From Candidatus Marispirochaeta associata (GTDB taxonomy: Bacteria > Spirochaetota > Spirochaetia > JC444 > Marispirochaetaceae): a stretch of 64,000 nucleotides of DNA. The position numbers were made by a program, and so were the translations under genes. The notes beneath the pieces were generated by a model. That model was not told the DNA's origin. It made no database searches and saw only the letters and a program-made list of their open reading frames with translations. Positions within the stretch are counted from its first letter, which is position 1; every line of letters begins with the position of its first letter. Below are positions 52,601-60,882 of this stretch, piece after piece. Location: assembly GCA_001749745.1 (NCBI GenBank), contig JWTM01000290.1:186001-250000 (forward strand), read 5' to 3'.

Positions 52601-55170
52601 ATTTCTCCGGCTGCAGGATAGCTTATCGCGATGAGGAGGGAGCCGCCAGGGAATCCTTGGTACTGATCTCTTCTCGCGACGGCGCCCTCGAGCTGAACGG
52701 GCGGAAACTTCCTCCCCCCAAGAGCGATACCCCCCGGGAGGTGATTCTTCTCGCTCCGGGTCGGATCGATGCGGAGAAGCAGCTGCAATCCGCCGCCGGG
52801 CTGGAGGCCGATCTCTTCGCCATCGGCTCTTATCCCGAAGACGAGCTACCCAGCTACGCTACCTTCCATCGTGAGAAGGGTACCTGGGTATTGAGGCAAG
52901 ATAGCCTCCATTTCTCCCCCCTCGAGTTCCGAGAACTGCGCATAGACCGGCTGCGGGACTTCGAACTCAAGGCCCTCTCCAGGTCCGCGAACGTTACGGT
53001 CCTCGAAGGGCGGGCCCGGGAGAACAAGAAGGACCTGCGTCTTTTTGCGCTGGCCTCGACCTCCGAGATCGATCCGAAGCTCTCGGTACACCAGGATCTG
53101 ACCCGAATGGTGCGGATCGAGCAGGCCTACATGGAGGCGGTCTACGGGATCCGCGCCGCCCAACAGCGCTATCCCTACCGGCTGCAGTGGAACAGGATCA
53201 TCATCTACAACCGATCCCTGCTCGGATTGCGCTTGATGCAGCTCCGGGAGTTCGGCCTAAACCTGGTTCCCCGGGCGATCGGCCTGGGACTCGAGAAGAT
53301 GGTGGTCTACTCCCGGCGGAAACGGTGGCGGGAGGAGAGAATCCGCGAGCATGAGCTGATCTTCCAGAACGTAACCGAAGATCAGTTCACCTTAAGGAGC
53401 CGTCGACCCTCGACGGTTCCCTTGACGACCCTCGACACCTACGGCACCAAGGTGGTACGCGCTCGGCAGCGGGGACAGCTCTATCCCTACGAACTGATCA
53501 AGATGATTACCCACGCCGGCTTTCCCCTCTTTGAAGGGCTCCCCCGGGGAGAGTTCGAGGAGTATGATATCGAGATCGATGCCGAGGGCGGAAGCCGGGC
53601 AGTATCGGTCAAGGGACGGGAAGCCGGGGCGAACGAGAGCAATGTCGTTTTTGGGCTGATAATCAACAAGGAACCCGAAACGGGTATCTCCTATCGCCGG
53701 GTGCTAATCCTCGCCGATCCGACCCGCGACCTGGGAAGCCTGGCCGAGCCGGAATGTCGGCGCATTAACGCCGCCCTCGATCTGGCGGAGGCGGAAAAGC
53801 TTCCGGTCGAATGGCTACCGGTCTCCTCCGGAGCCAAGATCACCATGGAGAGCGGTACCGAGAACCTCGACTGGACCGCGGCGACTCTGAAGAGAATCAT
53901 TGAGTTTACCCAGGGCGGGGGCGAGATAAATATTATCGTCCAGTCCATCAACGTCGGGGCCCAGTCATACTGGAACGCCGAGGCGACCATGCTGATGCAC
54001 ACCCGGGGATTGCTGATTATGACCGACGAGGCTTCATTGCTCTTGACCGGTAAGCGGGCCCTCGATTTCTCCGGCAGCGTTTCGGGGGAGACCAACGTCG
54101 ATATCGGCGGAGCGGAGAAGATCATGCTCCCCAACGGACAGGCCCAGATCAGAACGAAGAGCCTGGCCGAAGCCTACGCTATCCTCTTCCGGCATTATCG
54201 CTTGAGCTACACCATTCCCGGAGAGAGATTCCCCCGGCGAAGGGATACTGAGGACGACGATAAGCGGGATATCACCTCCGTCGAATATCGGGATACCCTC
54301 GCTCAGGGATTCAGTCGCATCGGAGATATCTTCAGCAAAGAGCTGAATCCGGACCGGAAGAAACCCTACGATATGCGCCAGGTGATGCGTGCTCTGATCG
54401 ACACCGATGCGGAGATCCTGGAACGCTGGCGTTCCCTGCAGGACGGAGATACCTCCCTCGTCTGGGAGACCAGGCTCGGCGGTGAAGCGGTCGGCATGAT
54501 CGGCATCGAGAGCCGCAACTTTGCGAGGATAGGGGCGGTCCCGCCCGACGGACCCGACACCTGGTCGGGGGGCACCCTCTATCCCAACTCGTCCCGAAAG
54601 GTCGCCCGGGGGCTGAACGCCTTCTCCGGCAGGCTGCCGGCGGTGATCGTCGCCAACCTCTCGGGCTTCGACGGCTCTCCCGAGTCGCTGCGCAGACTGC
54701 AGCTGGAGTACGGGGCCGAGATCGGTCGGGCGGTGGTCAACTTCAAGGGACCTCTGGTCTTCCTGGTGACCGCGCGCTACCACGGCGGCGCCTACGTGGT
54801 CTTCTCCAAGCGGCTCAATCCGAACCTGGAGGTGGCGGCTTTAGAAGGCTCCTTCGCTTCGGTTATCGGCGGCGCTCCGGCGGCGGCGGTAGTATTCCCC
54901 AAGGAGGTTCGCCAGCGAACCGAGGCGGACGAGCGCATAGTCAGCGGTCGTGACAAATTGAAGCGGGAGGAGATAGAACAGAAGGAGTTCGAGCAGCTCT
55001 ATCAGGCGGTCTACAACGAACATCAGACCGCCTTAGGGGCCGAATTCGACCGCATCCACAGCGTAGAGCGGGCCCGGGAGGTCGGTTCAATCGACCATAT
55101 CATACCGCCCGCTAAGATGCGGCCCTATCTCATCGATGCGGTCCGACGCGGGATGGCCCGCGTCGAATAG
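49669..55170 (+). CDS. single-chain multidomain acyl-CoA carboxylase (BC-BCCP-central-CT)
   Basis: 1833 residues. Biotin carboxylase about 5-460: ATP-grasp loop ASNAGGGRGIRFV, EVQVLADRHGN, FMEVNTRLQVEHPITEE. Biotinyl domain about 600-672 with biotin on K636 (VLEAMKMEML). A 580-residue central region resembles the ACC central domain in part (DFELKALSRSANVTVLEGRA). Carboxyltransferase about 1275-1833: LPVEWLPVSSGAKI, then QSYWNAEATML and LNAFSGRLPAVIVANLSGFDGSPE. The order is that of eukaryotic ACC; bacteria usually use separate subunits. Malonyl-CoA synthesis for the adjacent fab operon is the best guess; propionyl- or longer acyl-CoA remains possible. GAGGAGG before 49669 decides the start. 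Confidence 0.9.
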   Translation: MAARTALPKLHAHSVIGIVNRGEAALRFIRGVAEYNARFGTSLKTAAIYTAKEEHAPFVKLADRRISFEELSGFPGTASSPYLDHELILEALETAGCDALWVGWGFVSEDAPFAEKAEAKGLVFLGPSSGAMALLGDKIAAKDLAESSDVPILPWSKGAVENLKDAEKISDEIGYPVIVKASNAGGGRGIRFVLTPDELAAQYQSAVDETLRITGTRTVFIEHLVRRGRHLEVQVLADRHGNVNTFGVRDCSLQRRNQKIIEETPPPGLKDEQIAEMEAAAARLIKAAEYTGAGTVEYLYDLDSGRFYFMEVNTRLQVEHPITEELFGIDLVTGQIEVAFDREVDLSSASARGHVMEARLNAEDPDNEFSPAPGLVELFRPPAGPGIRVDSGIEAGAEIPPEFDSMVAKIIARGRDRKEASSRLKRALDECTIRIENGTTNRSFLRNLLDEEPVATGAVSTAYVGELIKSGMRRSPEALLRAALMAGAVTIARERYEEGRLNFLNELASIGKPRSLPLGRGQEFVLSVKGAAYQIAVFHVGGKRYHLGIDGVFQHCSYDCSGDEGILEYQNQRYRFLLVPRGDSLQCEVNGLPFLLEQESQGFVKSPSPAIVLSIPVKEGDEVRKGDVLLVLEAMKMEMLIEAPADGRVAELLVGPGAQVAAGGALLRLEESGDQPAEELEEPEKVSFVPEEEGSQASRAQQERVLHELRALFLGFDTGDSPQDLVERLKALVASQKMPEPFLADLCRESLENLCAVETLFSDAEIENEEGGRPHTFTELLAHYALRRRDREKGLPQLFIDSIERALGAYRRAGINDGTDQLLYNLYRSHAGRNAKAQVMRELLQYLEETGGSESLDGTFSNLVNETVRLIQKWDPKLADAALHARYQLIDTRQLNQLRDRQRRSVEALVSAMQAGKIAREDDRIASFLDAPPSVLLDLMGYHRQKGKDSGASLAELVASYLNRDRELTGVENISGADFSGCRIAYRDEEGAARESLVLISSRDGALELNGRKLPPPKSDTPREVILLAPGRIDAEKQLQSAAGLEADLFAIGSYPEDELPSYATFHREKGTWVLRQDSLHFSPLEFRELRIDRLRDFELKALSRSANVTVLEGRARENKKDLRLFALASTSEIDPKLSVHQDLTRMVRIEQAYMEAVYGIRAAQQRYPYRLQWNRIIIYNRSLLGLRLMQLREFGLNLVPRAIGLGLEKMVVYSRRKRWREERIREHELIFQNVTEDQFTLRSRRPSTVPLTTLDTYGTKVVRARQRGQLYPYELIKMITHAGFPLFEGLPRGEFEEYDIEIDAEGGSRAVSVKGREAGANESNVVFGLIINKEPETGISYRRVLILADPTRDLGSLAEPECRRINAALDLAEAEKLPVEWLPVSSGAKITMESGTENLDWTAATLKRIIEFTQGGGEINIIVQSINVGAQSYWNAEATMLMHTRGLLIMTDEASLLLTGKRALDFSGSVSGETNVDIGGAEKIMLPNGQAQIRTKSLAEAYAILFRHYRLSYTIPGERFPRRRDTEDDDKRDITSVEYRDTLAQGFSRIGDIFSKELNPDRKKPYDMRQVMRALIDTDAEILERWRSLQDGDTSLVWETRLGGEAVGMIGIESRNFARIGAVPPDGPDTWSGGTLYPNSSRKVARGLNAFSGRLPAVIVANLSGFDGSPESLRRLQLEYGAEIGRAVVNFKGPLVFLVTARYHGGAYVVFSKRLNPNLEVAALEGSFASVIGGAPAAAVVFPKEVRQRTEADERIVSGRDKLKREEIEQKEFEQLYQAVYNEHQTALGAEFDRIHSVERAREVGSIDHIIPPAKMRPYLIDAVRRGMARVE

Positions 55171-55178
55171 GACTCGGT

Positions 55179-55670
55179 CTAATAGTCGCCCGCGGCGTGT
55201 CGGCGGGCGCTCTCTATGTAACGGGCGGCGTTGGCCCGGATCTTCTCCACCTCTTCGTCGCTGACCGTGCGTATCGCCCGCGCGGGGGAGCCGACGATCA
55301 GCGAACGGGGCGGGAATTTTTTGCCTTCGGTTACCAGCGCTCCCGCACCGACGATCGATTCCTTGCCGATCTCCGCCCGGTTGAGGATGATCGCCCCCAT
55401 CCCGATCAGGGAGTCGTCTCCTACGGTACAGCCGTGGATGACCGCATTGTGACCGACCGTGACGCCCCGGCCGATAGTTGTGGGGGTATCGGTATCGACA
55501 TGGACCGTAGCGTTATCCTGGATGTTCGTACCGGCGCCGATGCTGATGGGGGCCAGATCTCCCCGGATCGATACCCCGTACCAGACGGAGCTATCCTCGG
55601 CGAGCTCGACCTCGCCGCTCACGGCTGCATTGGACGCTTGAAAGACGGCTTTATTCTGTTGCTTCTGCAT
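55179..55670 (-). CDS. gamma-carbonic-anhydrase-family hexapeptide-repeat protein
   Basis: A 163-residue left-handed beta-helix protein. Three His positions for a trimeric metal site are visible: the first in ATVHVDTD, two in VGHNAVIHGC. Hexapeptide repeats run from VWYGVSIRGD to SIVGAGALV, followed by the typical GSPARAIR and a C-terminal helix. Family members hydrate CO2 or have lost activity. It is convergent with the bicarbonate-using carboxylase (8-bp gap), so bicarbonate supply is conceivable but speculative. GAGGTG precedes the ATG. Confidence 0.9.
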   Translation of the reverse strand: MQKQQNKAVFQASNAAVSGEVELAEDSSVWYGVSIRGDLAPISIGAGTNIQDNATVHVDTDTPTTIGRGVTVGHNAVIHGCTVGDDSLIGMGAIILNRAEIGKESIVGAGALVTEGKKFPPRSLIVGSPARAIRTVSDEEVEKIRANAARYIESARRHAAGDY

Positions 55671-55767
55671 ATTCGCACCTCGTTTATGTAGTCACAAACC
55701 TAACGGGATTTGAACGGCGAGACAAGTACTCGCTCAATAGTCCCGATTTATGTATAGTAGGGGTACG

Positions 55768-56859
55768 ATGAACGCTGAGAATACAAGCGCCCTCCTTCTG
55801 GGCATTCTGGCGGCGATCGCGATCGGCGCGGTTTTGAAGGTCGCCCATACGGTAATGATTCCCCTGGCAATCTCGATTCTGCTCTTCTTTATTCTTTCAC
55901 CCTTGATCTCGTGGCTGGAGAAGATTCGTATTCCCCGGGTTGTGGCGATTATAATCGTCATGCTCCTCTTCTTCGGGATCTTCTACCTCTTCGGCCTCTT
56001 TATGTATGCCTCGGCTAAATCTTTCATCAGCGAATTGCCTAAGTATCAGGCCCGGTTCACCGCCCTTATCACGGAGATTTCTAGGGAACTCTTCGAGCGT
56101 TTCGGCCTGACGACGACGATATTGAATGAGATCAACTGGACCAGAGCTATCCAGAACTCTATTCTGAGCTTTTCCGGCACCCTGATGGAGTTTATCGGGA
56201 ACCTGCTGGTCATTACCTTCTTTTTGGTCTTTCTGCTGCTGGAAAAAAAGCGCTTCCAGGTCAAGGTACGCGAAGCCTTTCATATCACTATGTCGGATCG
56301 GATCTATCTTGTCCTGCGCCACATAAACGATCAGATCGGCCGCTACCTCTCGGTCAAGTTTGTGGTAAGCCTGATTACCGGAATCCTGGTCTATATAAGC
56401 CTTGCAATCATCGGACTCGATTTTCCGATTCTCTGGGGCGCCATGGGATTCTTCCTGAACTTCATTCCCAACATCGGCTCGGCCTTCGTCGTGATCGTTA
56501 CCATCACCATGTCCTTCATTCAGTTCTACCCCGAGTGGGGTCCCATCTTGGCGGTGAGTATCACCATGCTGGCCATTCAGACCTTGATGGGCAATATCAT
56601 CGATCCCCGCTTGCAGGGACGCCGTCTCAACCTGAGCCCCTTTCTAATTCTGGTCTCCCTCCTCTTTTGGGGCTGGCTGTGGGGAGTGGTGGGGATGTTC
56701 CTGGCGGTACCGATTATGGTGATCATCAAGCTGATTTTCGAGAATATCCCCATGATGAGGTCCATCGGAATCCTGATGGGCGCCGGGAAGGAACCGATTC
56801 GAGAGCTGCCGGTCCGTAAACGGCGCAAGGAGAAGCGGGACGAAAAAGTCGGCCCTTGA
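55768..56859 (+). CDS. AI-2E family transporter-like membrane protein
   Basis: A 363-residue PF01594-type membrane protein with about eight helices. The N-terminal trio of hydrophobic segments includes VMIPLAISILLFFILSPL. A helical extramembrane region follows (about 85-150), then the conserved C-terminal part GAMGFFLNFIPNIGSAFVVI and GNIIDPRLQGRRLNLSPFLILVSLLFWGWLWGVVGMFLAVPI. The family was named for AI-2 export (TqsA) but also includes Na+/H+ antiporters. The ATG at 55768 is preferred to 55750; a TATAGT lies 9 nt before it, and AGGGG could serve as a weak ribosome site. Confidence 0.88.
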   Translation: MNAENTSALLLGILAAIAIGAVLKVAHTVMIPLAISILLFFILSPLISWLEKIRIPRVVAIIIVMLLFFGIFYLFGLFMYASAKSFISELPKYQARFTALITEISRELFERFGLTTTILNEINWTRAIQNSILSFSGTLMEFIGNLLVITFFLVFLLLEKKRFQVKVREAFHITMSDRIYLVLRHINDQIGRYLSVKFVVSLITGILVYISLAIIGLDFPILWGAMGFFLNFIPNIGSAFVVIVTITMSFIQFYPEWGPILAVSITMLAIQTLMGNIIDPRLQGRRLNLSPFLILVSLLFWGWLWGVVGMFLAVPIMVIIKLIFENIPMMRSIGILMGAGKEPIRELPVRKRRKEKRDEKVGP

Positions 56860-56884
56860 GGAAGCCTCCGCATCTGGCTATAGT
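56856..56884 (+). promoter_or_regulatory. predicted leaderless promoter of trpS
   Basis: TTGAGG (56856-56861), a 17-nt spacer and TATAGT (56879-56884), then 7 nt to the ATG at 56892. The -35 overlaps the stop codon of the preceding gene. No Shine-Dalgarno sequence is present. Confidence 0.58.
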
Positions 56885-56891
56885 GGGCCCT

Positions 56892-57890
56892 ATGAGCAGA
56901 AAAATCGCCCTTACCGGGATTAAACCGACTGGAACACCCCATATTGGAAACTACTTCGGCGCTATTAAGCCTGCGGTAGCTTTGACGCAGAGCTACGAGA
57001 GCCGCTATTTTATCGCCGATTATCACGCCCTCAACAGCGAGCGTGATCCGGAACGCTTAAAGCAGCAGACTCACGAGGTAGCCGCTACCTGGCTAGCCTG
57101 CGGTCTGGATCCTGAGAAATCCCTGGTCTACAAGCAATCCTCCGTCCCCGAGACCTTTGAACTGACGACCATCTTGATGGCCTTCACCCCCAAGGGTTTG
57201 ATGAACCGCGCCCACGCCTATAAGGCGGCGGTGGACCAGAATCGAGAGGCCGGGAAGGATCCCGATAAGGGGATCAACATGGGGCTCTATACCTATCCGG
57301 TGCTGATGGCGGCGGATATTCTGCTTTTTAACGCCAACGTCGTACCGGTCGGGAAGGACCAGAAACAGCATATAGAGATGACCGCCGACATAGCCGAGAC
57401 GATCAACAGCAACTACGGCTCGGAACTGCTCGTCGTGCCTGAGCCGTTGATAAACGAGGCGACCCAGGTTATTCCCGGGATGGACGGGCGGAAGATGAGT
57501 AAGAGCTATAATAATACCATTCCGCTTTTTCTGCCCTCGAAGAAGCTGCGCAAGATGGTGATGAAGATCGTCACCAACAGCCAGGAGATTGAGGAACCGA
57601 AGGATCCAGATTCCTGTAATGTCTTCTCTCTCTACACCCTCTTTGCCGGCCCCGATGAACAGGAGGCCCTGGCCAAGCGCTATCGCGCGGGCGGCATGGG
57701 TTGGGGCGAGGCCAAACAGGCCCTCTTCGAGGTGATGGAGCGGGAGCTCAGTCGGGCGCGAGAACGCTACGATGCGCTGATGGCGGATACCTACTATATC
57801 GACCGGGTGCTGGCCGAAGGCGCCGAGAAGGCCAGGGCTATTGCGGCCGAGACCGTGAGCCGGTTACGGAAGGCTATCGGAATTATCTAA
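56892..57890 (+). CDS. trpS: tryptophanyl-tRNA synthetase
   Basis: A 332-residue class I synthetase charging tRNA-Trp. N-terminal MSRKIALTGIKPTGTPHIGNYFGAI holds the HIGH-type motif (HIGN). KMSKS is intact in GMDGRKMSKSYNNTIPLF. Other conserved pieces are YFIADYHAL, MGLYTYPVLMAADIL and VPVGKDQKQHIEM. The frame is open 12 codons upstream (TTG at 56856), but that codon is the -35 hexamer of a convincing promoter, so the ATG at 56892 is chosen. Confidence 0.96.
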   Translation: MSRKIALTGIKPTGTPHIGNYFGAIKPAVALTQSYESRYFIADYHALNSERDPERLKQQTHEVAATWLACGLDPEKSLVYKQSSVPETFELTTILMAFTPKGLMNRAHAYKAAVDQNREAGKDPDKGINMGLYTYPVLMAADILLFNANVVPVGKDQKQHIEMTADIAETINSNYGSELLVVPEPLINEATQVIPGMDGRKMSKSYNNTIPLFLPSKKLRKMVMKIVTNSQEIEEPKDPDSCNVFSLYTLFAGPDEQEALAKRYRAGGMGWGEAKQALFEVMERELSRARERYDALMADTYYIDRVLAEGAEKARAIAAETVSRLRKAIGII

Positions 57891-57905
57891 AAGCTAAAAT
57901 CGGGA

Positions 57906-57933
57906 TTGCATCAGCCGTAGGAGCCACTATACT
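57906..57933 (+). promoter_or_regulatory. predicted promoter of the chemoreceptor gene
   Basis: TTGCAT (57906-57911), a 16-nt spacer and TATACT (57928-57933), with GGAGG just downstream before the ATG at 57955. No sigma-28-type GCCGATAA element is seen here. Confidence 0.42.
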
Positions 57934-57954
57934 TAATGCCGGAGGAAGAGGCAG

Positions 57955-60177
57955 ATGGGACCGGGCAGGCATAGAAACCTAGTTGCAGGAATTGTATTGA
58001 CCATGCTTCTGTGCGGCGCCGGGAGTGCGACGCTCTTCGCCCAGAGCGGAGACGCAGTAGCCGGCCAATGGCGCTTGACCTTCGGCGAGAGATATCAAGA
58101 CGGCGGAGGGCACGTAGAGCTGCCGGTAGATACGGCCGCTCTTAATCCGGACGGCGAATCCCACATGTGGCTCAGTGCCGAGTTCAGCGTCCCCTCCGGC
58201 GACGGAGCGCTCTATCTCGAGATAGGCAAGATCGAGGCCGCTTTTCGGGCCTACCTGAACGGCACCTTGATCGGCGAGGGCGGAAGCTTCCCGCCGGATC
58301 TCTTCTTTCACGGCGGCCATTATCACAGGCTGCTCTTGCCGCGCGAACTTCTGCAAGCCGGCGGCATGAATGAGATTCGACTACACCTCTATAACGACGC
58401 CGGCGCGACCCAGCTCAGACCGATAACAATAGAAAGTATCGAAGCGGGAGATCTCTACCCGCAGCTGGTCGAATTCCTGAACATCGATCTCTTCTTGAGC
58501 TTTAGCCTGCTTTCGGCATTCATCGCCCTCTTCTTTTTCCTGCAGTATATCTTTCGCAGCCAGGACCGGACCAACCTTTTTTTCGCGCTTGCCAACCTGG
58601 CGCTCTTTCTCTACTTCCTCGAGCTGGGTATGGGGTATCGGATCTTCCCTTTTATCGCCTTTAAGCTGATCTCAAAATCCTCGATGGTCCTCTTTTTTGC
58701 CTTTTTGACCGTCTTTTTCGTCGAGTATATCGGCATCCTGAATCGCACCTGGCTCAAACGCACGGTGCTTATAATCGGCTTCGCTACCTTTCTCCTCTTC
58801 TACCTCTTCGCCCGGTCGAGCTACGAGGTGATGCTCTTCTTTACCCTCTCGCTGATTCCCGGCGGGATAAATCTGATCGTCATGGCGGTCGTAGCGGTGA
58901 TGGGGGTGATGCGGCGCAACCGTAAGGCGACGTTGATGTCTGTGGGAGTCGCCATCGGCCTTGGAGCGGCACTGCATGATTTCTACTATCAGTTTAGCGG
59001 CGCCGAACCCCTGATGTGGCTGCAAGGCGTCGGGATTCTGCTCTTCGATATCTGTATGTTTATCTCGTTGGCCCTGCAGAATATCCAAATTCAGCGGCGC
59101 ATGGAGGTTTACGCCACTCAGATCGAGGCTCAACGCCGATCCTTGAGCGGTTATGTGGAGAATATCGAGACGGTTTCATCCACCCTAGGGCAGACCAGCG
59201 AACGGTTGAACGAGAATATCCGCTCGGCCACCGACTCGTTCCAGAAGCTAAGCGAGAATACCGAGGGGATCAACCGGGATACCCAACGGCAGTTCTCGGT
59301 AGTACAGGAGATCGATAGCACCACCCGGGAGCTTATCGATGCGCTGGATGGAACCTATCGGCGGCTCGATTCCCAGAACAGGGAAATCCACGAAACCTCC
59401 GCCACCATCGAACAGATGCTCGGTAATCTGCAGGGAGTCACCGGCAGCCTCAAGCAGACCAGCGACTTTACCCGGGAACTCGAATCGATTACCGAGGAGG
59501 GACAGCTGGCGGTCAGCGCCTCGACCAAGGCGATCGAGGCGGTAAAGGATACCTCCCAATCGATTTACGAGGTTATCGATGCGGTCAACAATCTGGCCGA
59601 GCAGACAAACCTGCTCTCCATCAATGCATCGATCGAGGCGGCCCACGCCGGAAGCGCAGGGGCGGGCTTTGCGGTAGTGGCGGGAGAGATCAAGAAGCTC
59701 GCCGAAGCGTCGTCGAAGCGGGCGGGGGAGGTCTACACCCATATCGAGTCGATCATGCAACGGATCAATGAGGGGGTCGAGGTCAACGAACGGGTGCGGG
59801 GATTGCTGAATAATATAAACGGCAACACCAGCCGGGCCGCCGATCAGATTCAGTCTATCTACGATACCACCATCGAACAGCAGGCGGCGAGTCAGGCGAT
59901 CAAGAAATCCCTCGATGCGCTGCAGGACTCCTCCCGGGAGATCAAGTCCCAGACCGACCGTCAGAATCAGCGCGGCCGGACTATCGAGGAGAATCTGGAA
60001 GAGCTTCTGGAGTCCTCCCGCCGGGTGTTGGAGAACATCGAGAATATCGGATCCGAAAACTACGCTATCCTCCGGCGGGTGGAATCGATCCAGACCCTCT
60101 CGGAGGACTCGTCCAGCGCCATGGGCGGTCTGACCGAGTTGATTCAGGAGACCCGCCGCGTGGAGAGCGAGGGCTAG
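57955..60177 (+). CDS. methyl-accepting chemotaxis protein with 7TM-DISM sensor
   Basis: 740 residues. Signal peptide (LVAGIVLTMLLCGAGSATLFAQ). Periplasmic beta-sandwich of the DISM/galactose-binding type (about 30-160: YLEIGKIEAAFRAYLNGTLIGE, LLLPRELLQAGGMNEIRLHLYN). Seven membrane helices (about 175-375). Helical linker and MCP signalling domain with hairpin tip EQTNLLSINASIEAAHAGSAGAGF near residue 555, which docks CheA/CheW. No C-terminal CheR pentapeptide is seen. A 7TM sensor on a chemoreceptor is unusual outside spirochaetes and relatives; the cyclase at 9338-11467 shares the architecture. GGAGG precedes the ATG. Ligand unknown. Confidence 0.92.
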   Translation: MGPGRHRNLVAGIVLTMLLCGAGSATLFAQSGDAVAGQWRLTFGERYQDGGGHVELPVDTAALNPDGESHMWLSAEFSVPSGDGALYLEIGKIEAAFRAYLNGTLIGEGGSFPPDLFFHGGHYHRLLLPRELLQAGGMNEIRLHLYNDAGATQLRPITIESIEAGDLYPQLVEFLNIDLFLSFSLLSAFIALFFFLQYIFRSQDRTNLFFALANLALFLYFLELGMGYRIFPFIAFKLISKSSMVLFFAFLTVFFVEYIGILNRTWLKRTVLIIGFATFLLFYLFARSSYEVMLFFTLSLIPGGINLIVMAVVAVMGVMRRNRKATLMSVGVAIGLGAALHDFYYQFSGAEPLMWLQGVGILLFDICMFISLALQNIQIQRRMEVYATQIEAQRRSLSGYVENIETVSSTLGQTSERLNENIRSATDSFQKLSENTEGINRDTQRQFSVVQEIDSTTRELIDALDGTYRRLDSQNREIHETSATIEQMLGNLQGVTGSLKQTSDFTRELESITEEGQLAVSASTKAIEAVKDTSQSIYEVIDAVNNLAEQTNLLSINASIEAAHAGSAGAGFAVVAGEIKKLAEASSKRAGEVYTHIESIMQRINEGVEVNERVRGLLNNINGNTSRAADQIQSIYDTTIEQQAASQAIKKSLDALQDSSREIKSQTDRQNQRGRTIEENLEELLESSRRVLENIENIGSENYAILRRVESIQTLSEDSSSAMGGLTELIQETRRVESEG

Positions 60178-60183
60178 GCCGGA

Positions 60184-60882
60184 TTAGGCCAGGCTTAGGG
60201 CAATTTCTGCCATCAGCTTGAAACCCCGTTCCCGCTCCTCCGCTTCGGTACTCTCGCCGGTAGCGATATTGTCGCTCACCGTCAGAATCGTGAGGGCCTC
60301 CACCCCGTGGGAGGCGGCGATGGTGAAGAGGGCGCTCGACTCCATTTCCGCCGCGAGCACACCGTAACGGGCCCAGAGGCGCCAGAGATCGGGGTCGGCG
60401 GTGTAGAAGCTGTCGGTGGAGAGGATCGTCCCCAGGCGGGGCTCGGCGTCTCTGCGCCGGCTCTCGGCCACCGCCGCCTCCACGAGGCGCCAGGTCGGGG
60501 AGGGGGCGAAATCCATTCCCTGGAAACGGATCCGGTTCATAGAGGAGTCGGTTGAGGCCGATAGGGGAATGATAATTTCCCGCAGGCCGATGTTGCTCTG
60601 CATCGCCCCGCATGAGCCGACGCGGATGACCCTCTTCACGCCGTAGGAGCGGATCAGCTCCTCCGTATAGATCGCCAACGAGGCTTGACCCATCCCGCTT
60701 CCCTGAACCGAGACGCGGGTACCGTTGAAGTGGCCGGTGTAGCCCTCCATATTACGGATACGGTTGTAACAGACCGGATCGCGCAGATAAGTCTCGGCGA
60801 TAAATCGGGCCCTCAGAGGGTCGCCTGGAAGCAGGACCGTTTCCGCTACGGCGCCCTTTTCCGCACTGATATGGATACTCAT
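60184..60882 (-). CDS. deoD: purine nucleoside phosphorylase, DeoD type
   Basis: A 232-residue hexameric phosphorylase cleaving purine (deoxy)nucleosides to base and (deoxy)ribose 1-phosphate. Typical sequences are HISAEKGAVAETVLLPGDPLRA, GYTGHFNGTRVSVQGSGMG, RVGSCGA, and AAEMESSALFTIA with the ribose-binding Met-Glu. The ATG overlaps the stop of the upstream phosphomutase gene (ATGA), with AAGGAGG inside that gene. The coupling suggests that the sugar phosphate produced is handled by the mutase. Confidence 0.94.
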   Translation of the reverse strand: MSIHISAEKGAVAETVLLPGDPLRARFIAETYLRDPVCYNRIRNMEGYTGHFNGTRVSVQGSGMGQASLAIYTEELIRSYGVKRVIRVGSCGAMQSNIGLREIIIPLSASTDSSMNRIRFQGMDFAPSPTWRLVEAAVAESRRRDAEPRLGTILSTDSFYTADPDLWRLWARYGVLAAEMESSALFTIAASHGVEALTILTVSDNIATGESTEAEERERGFKLMAEIALSLA

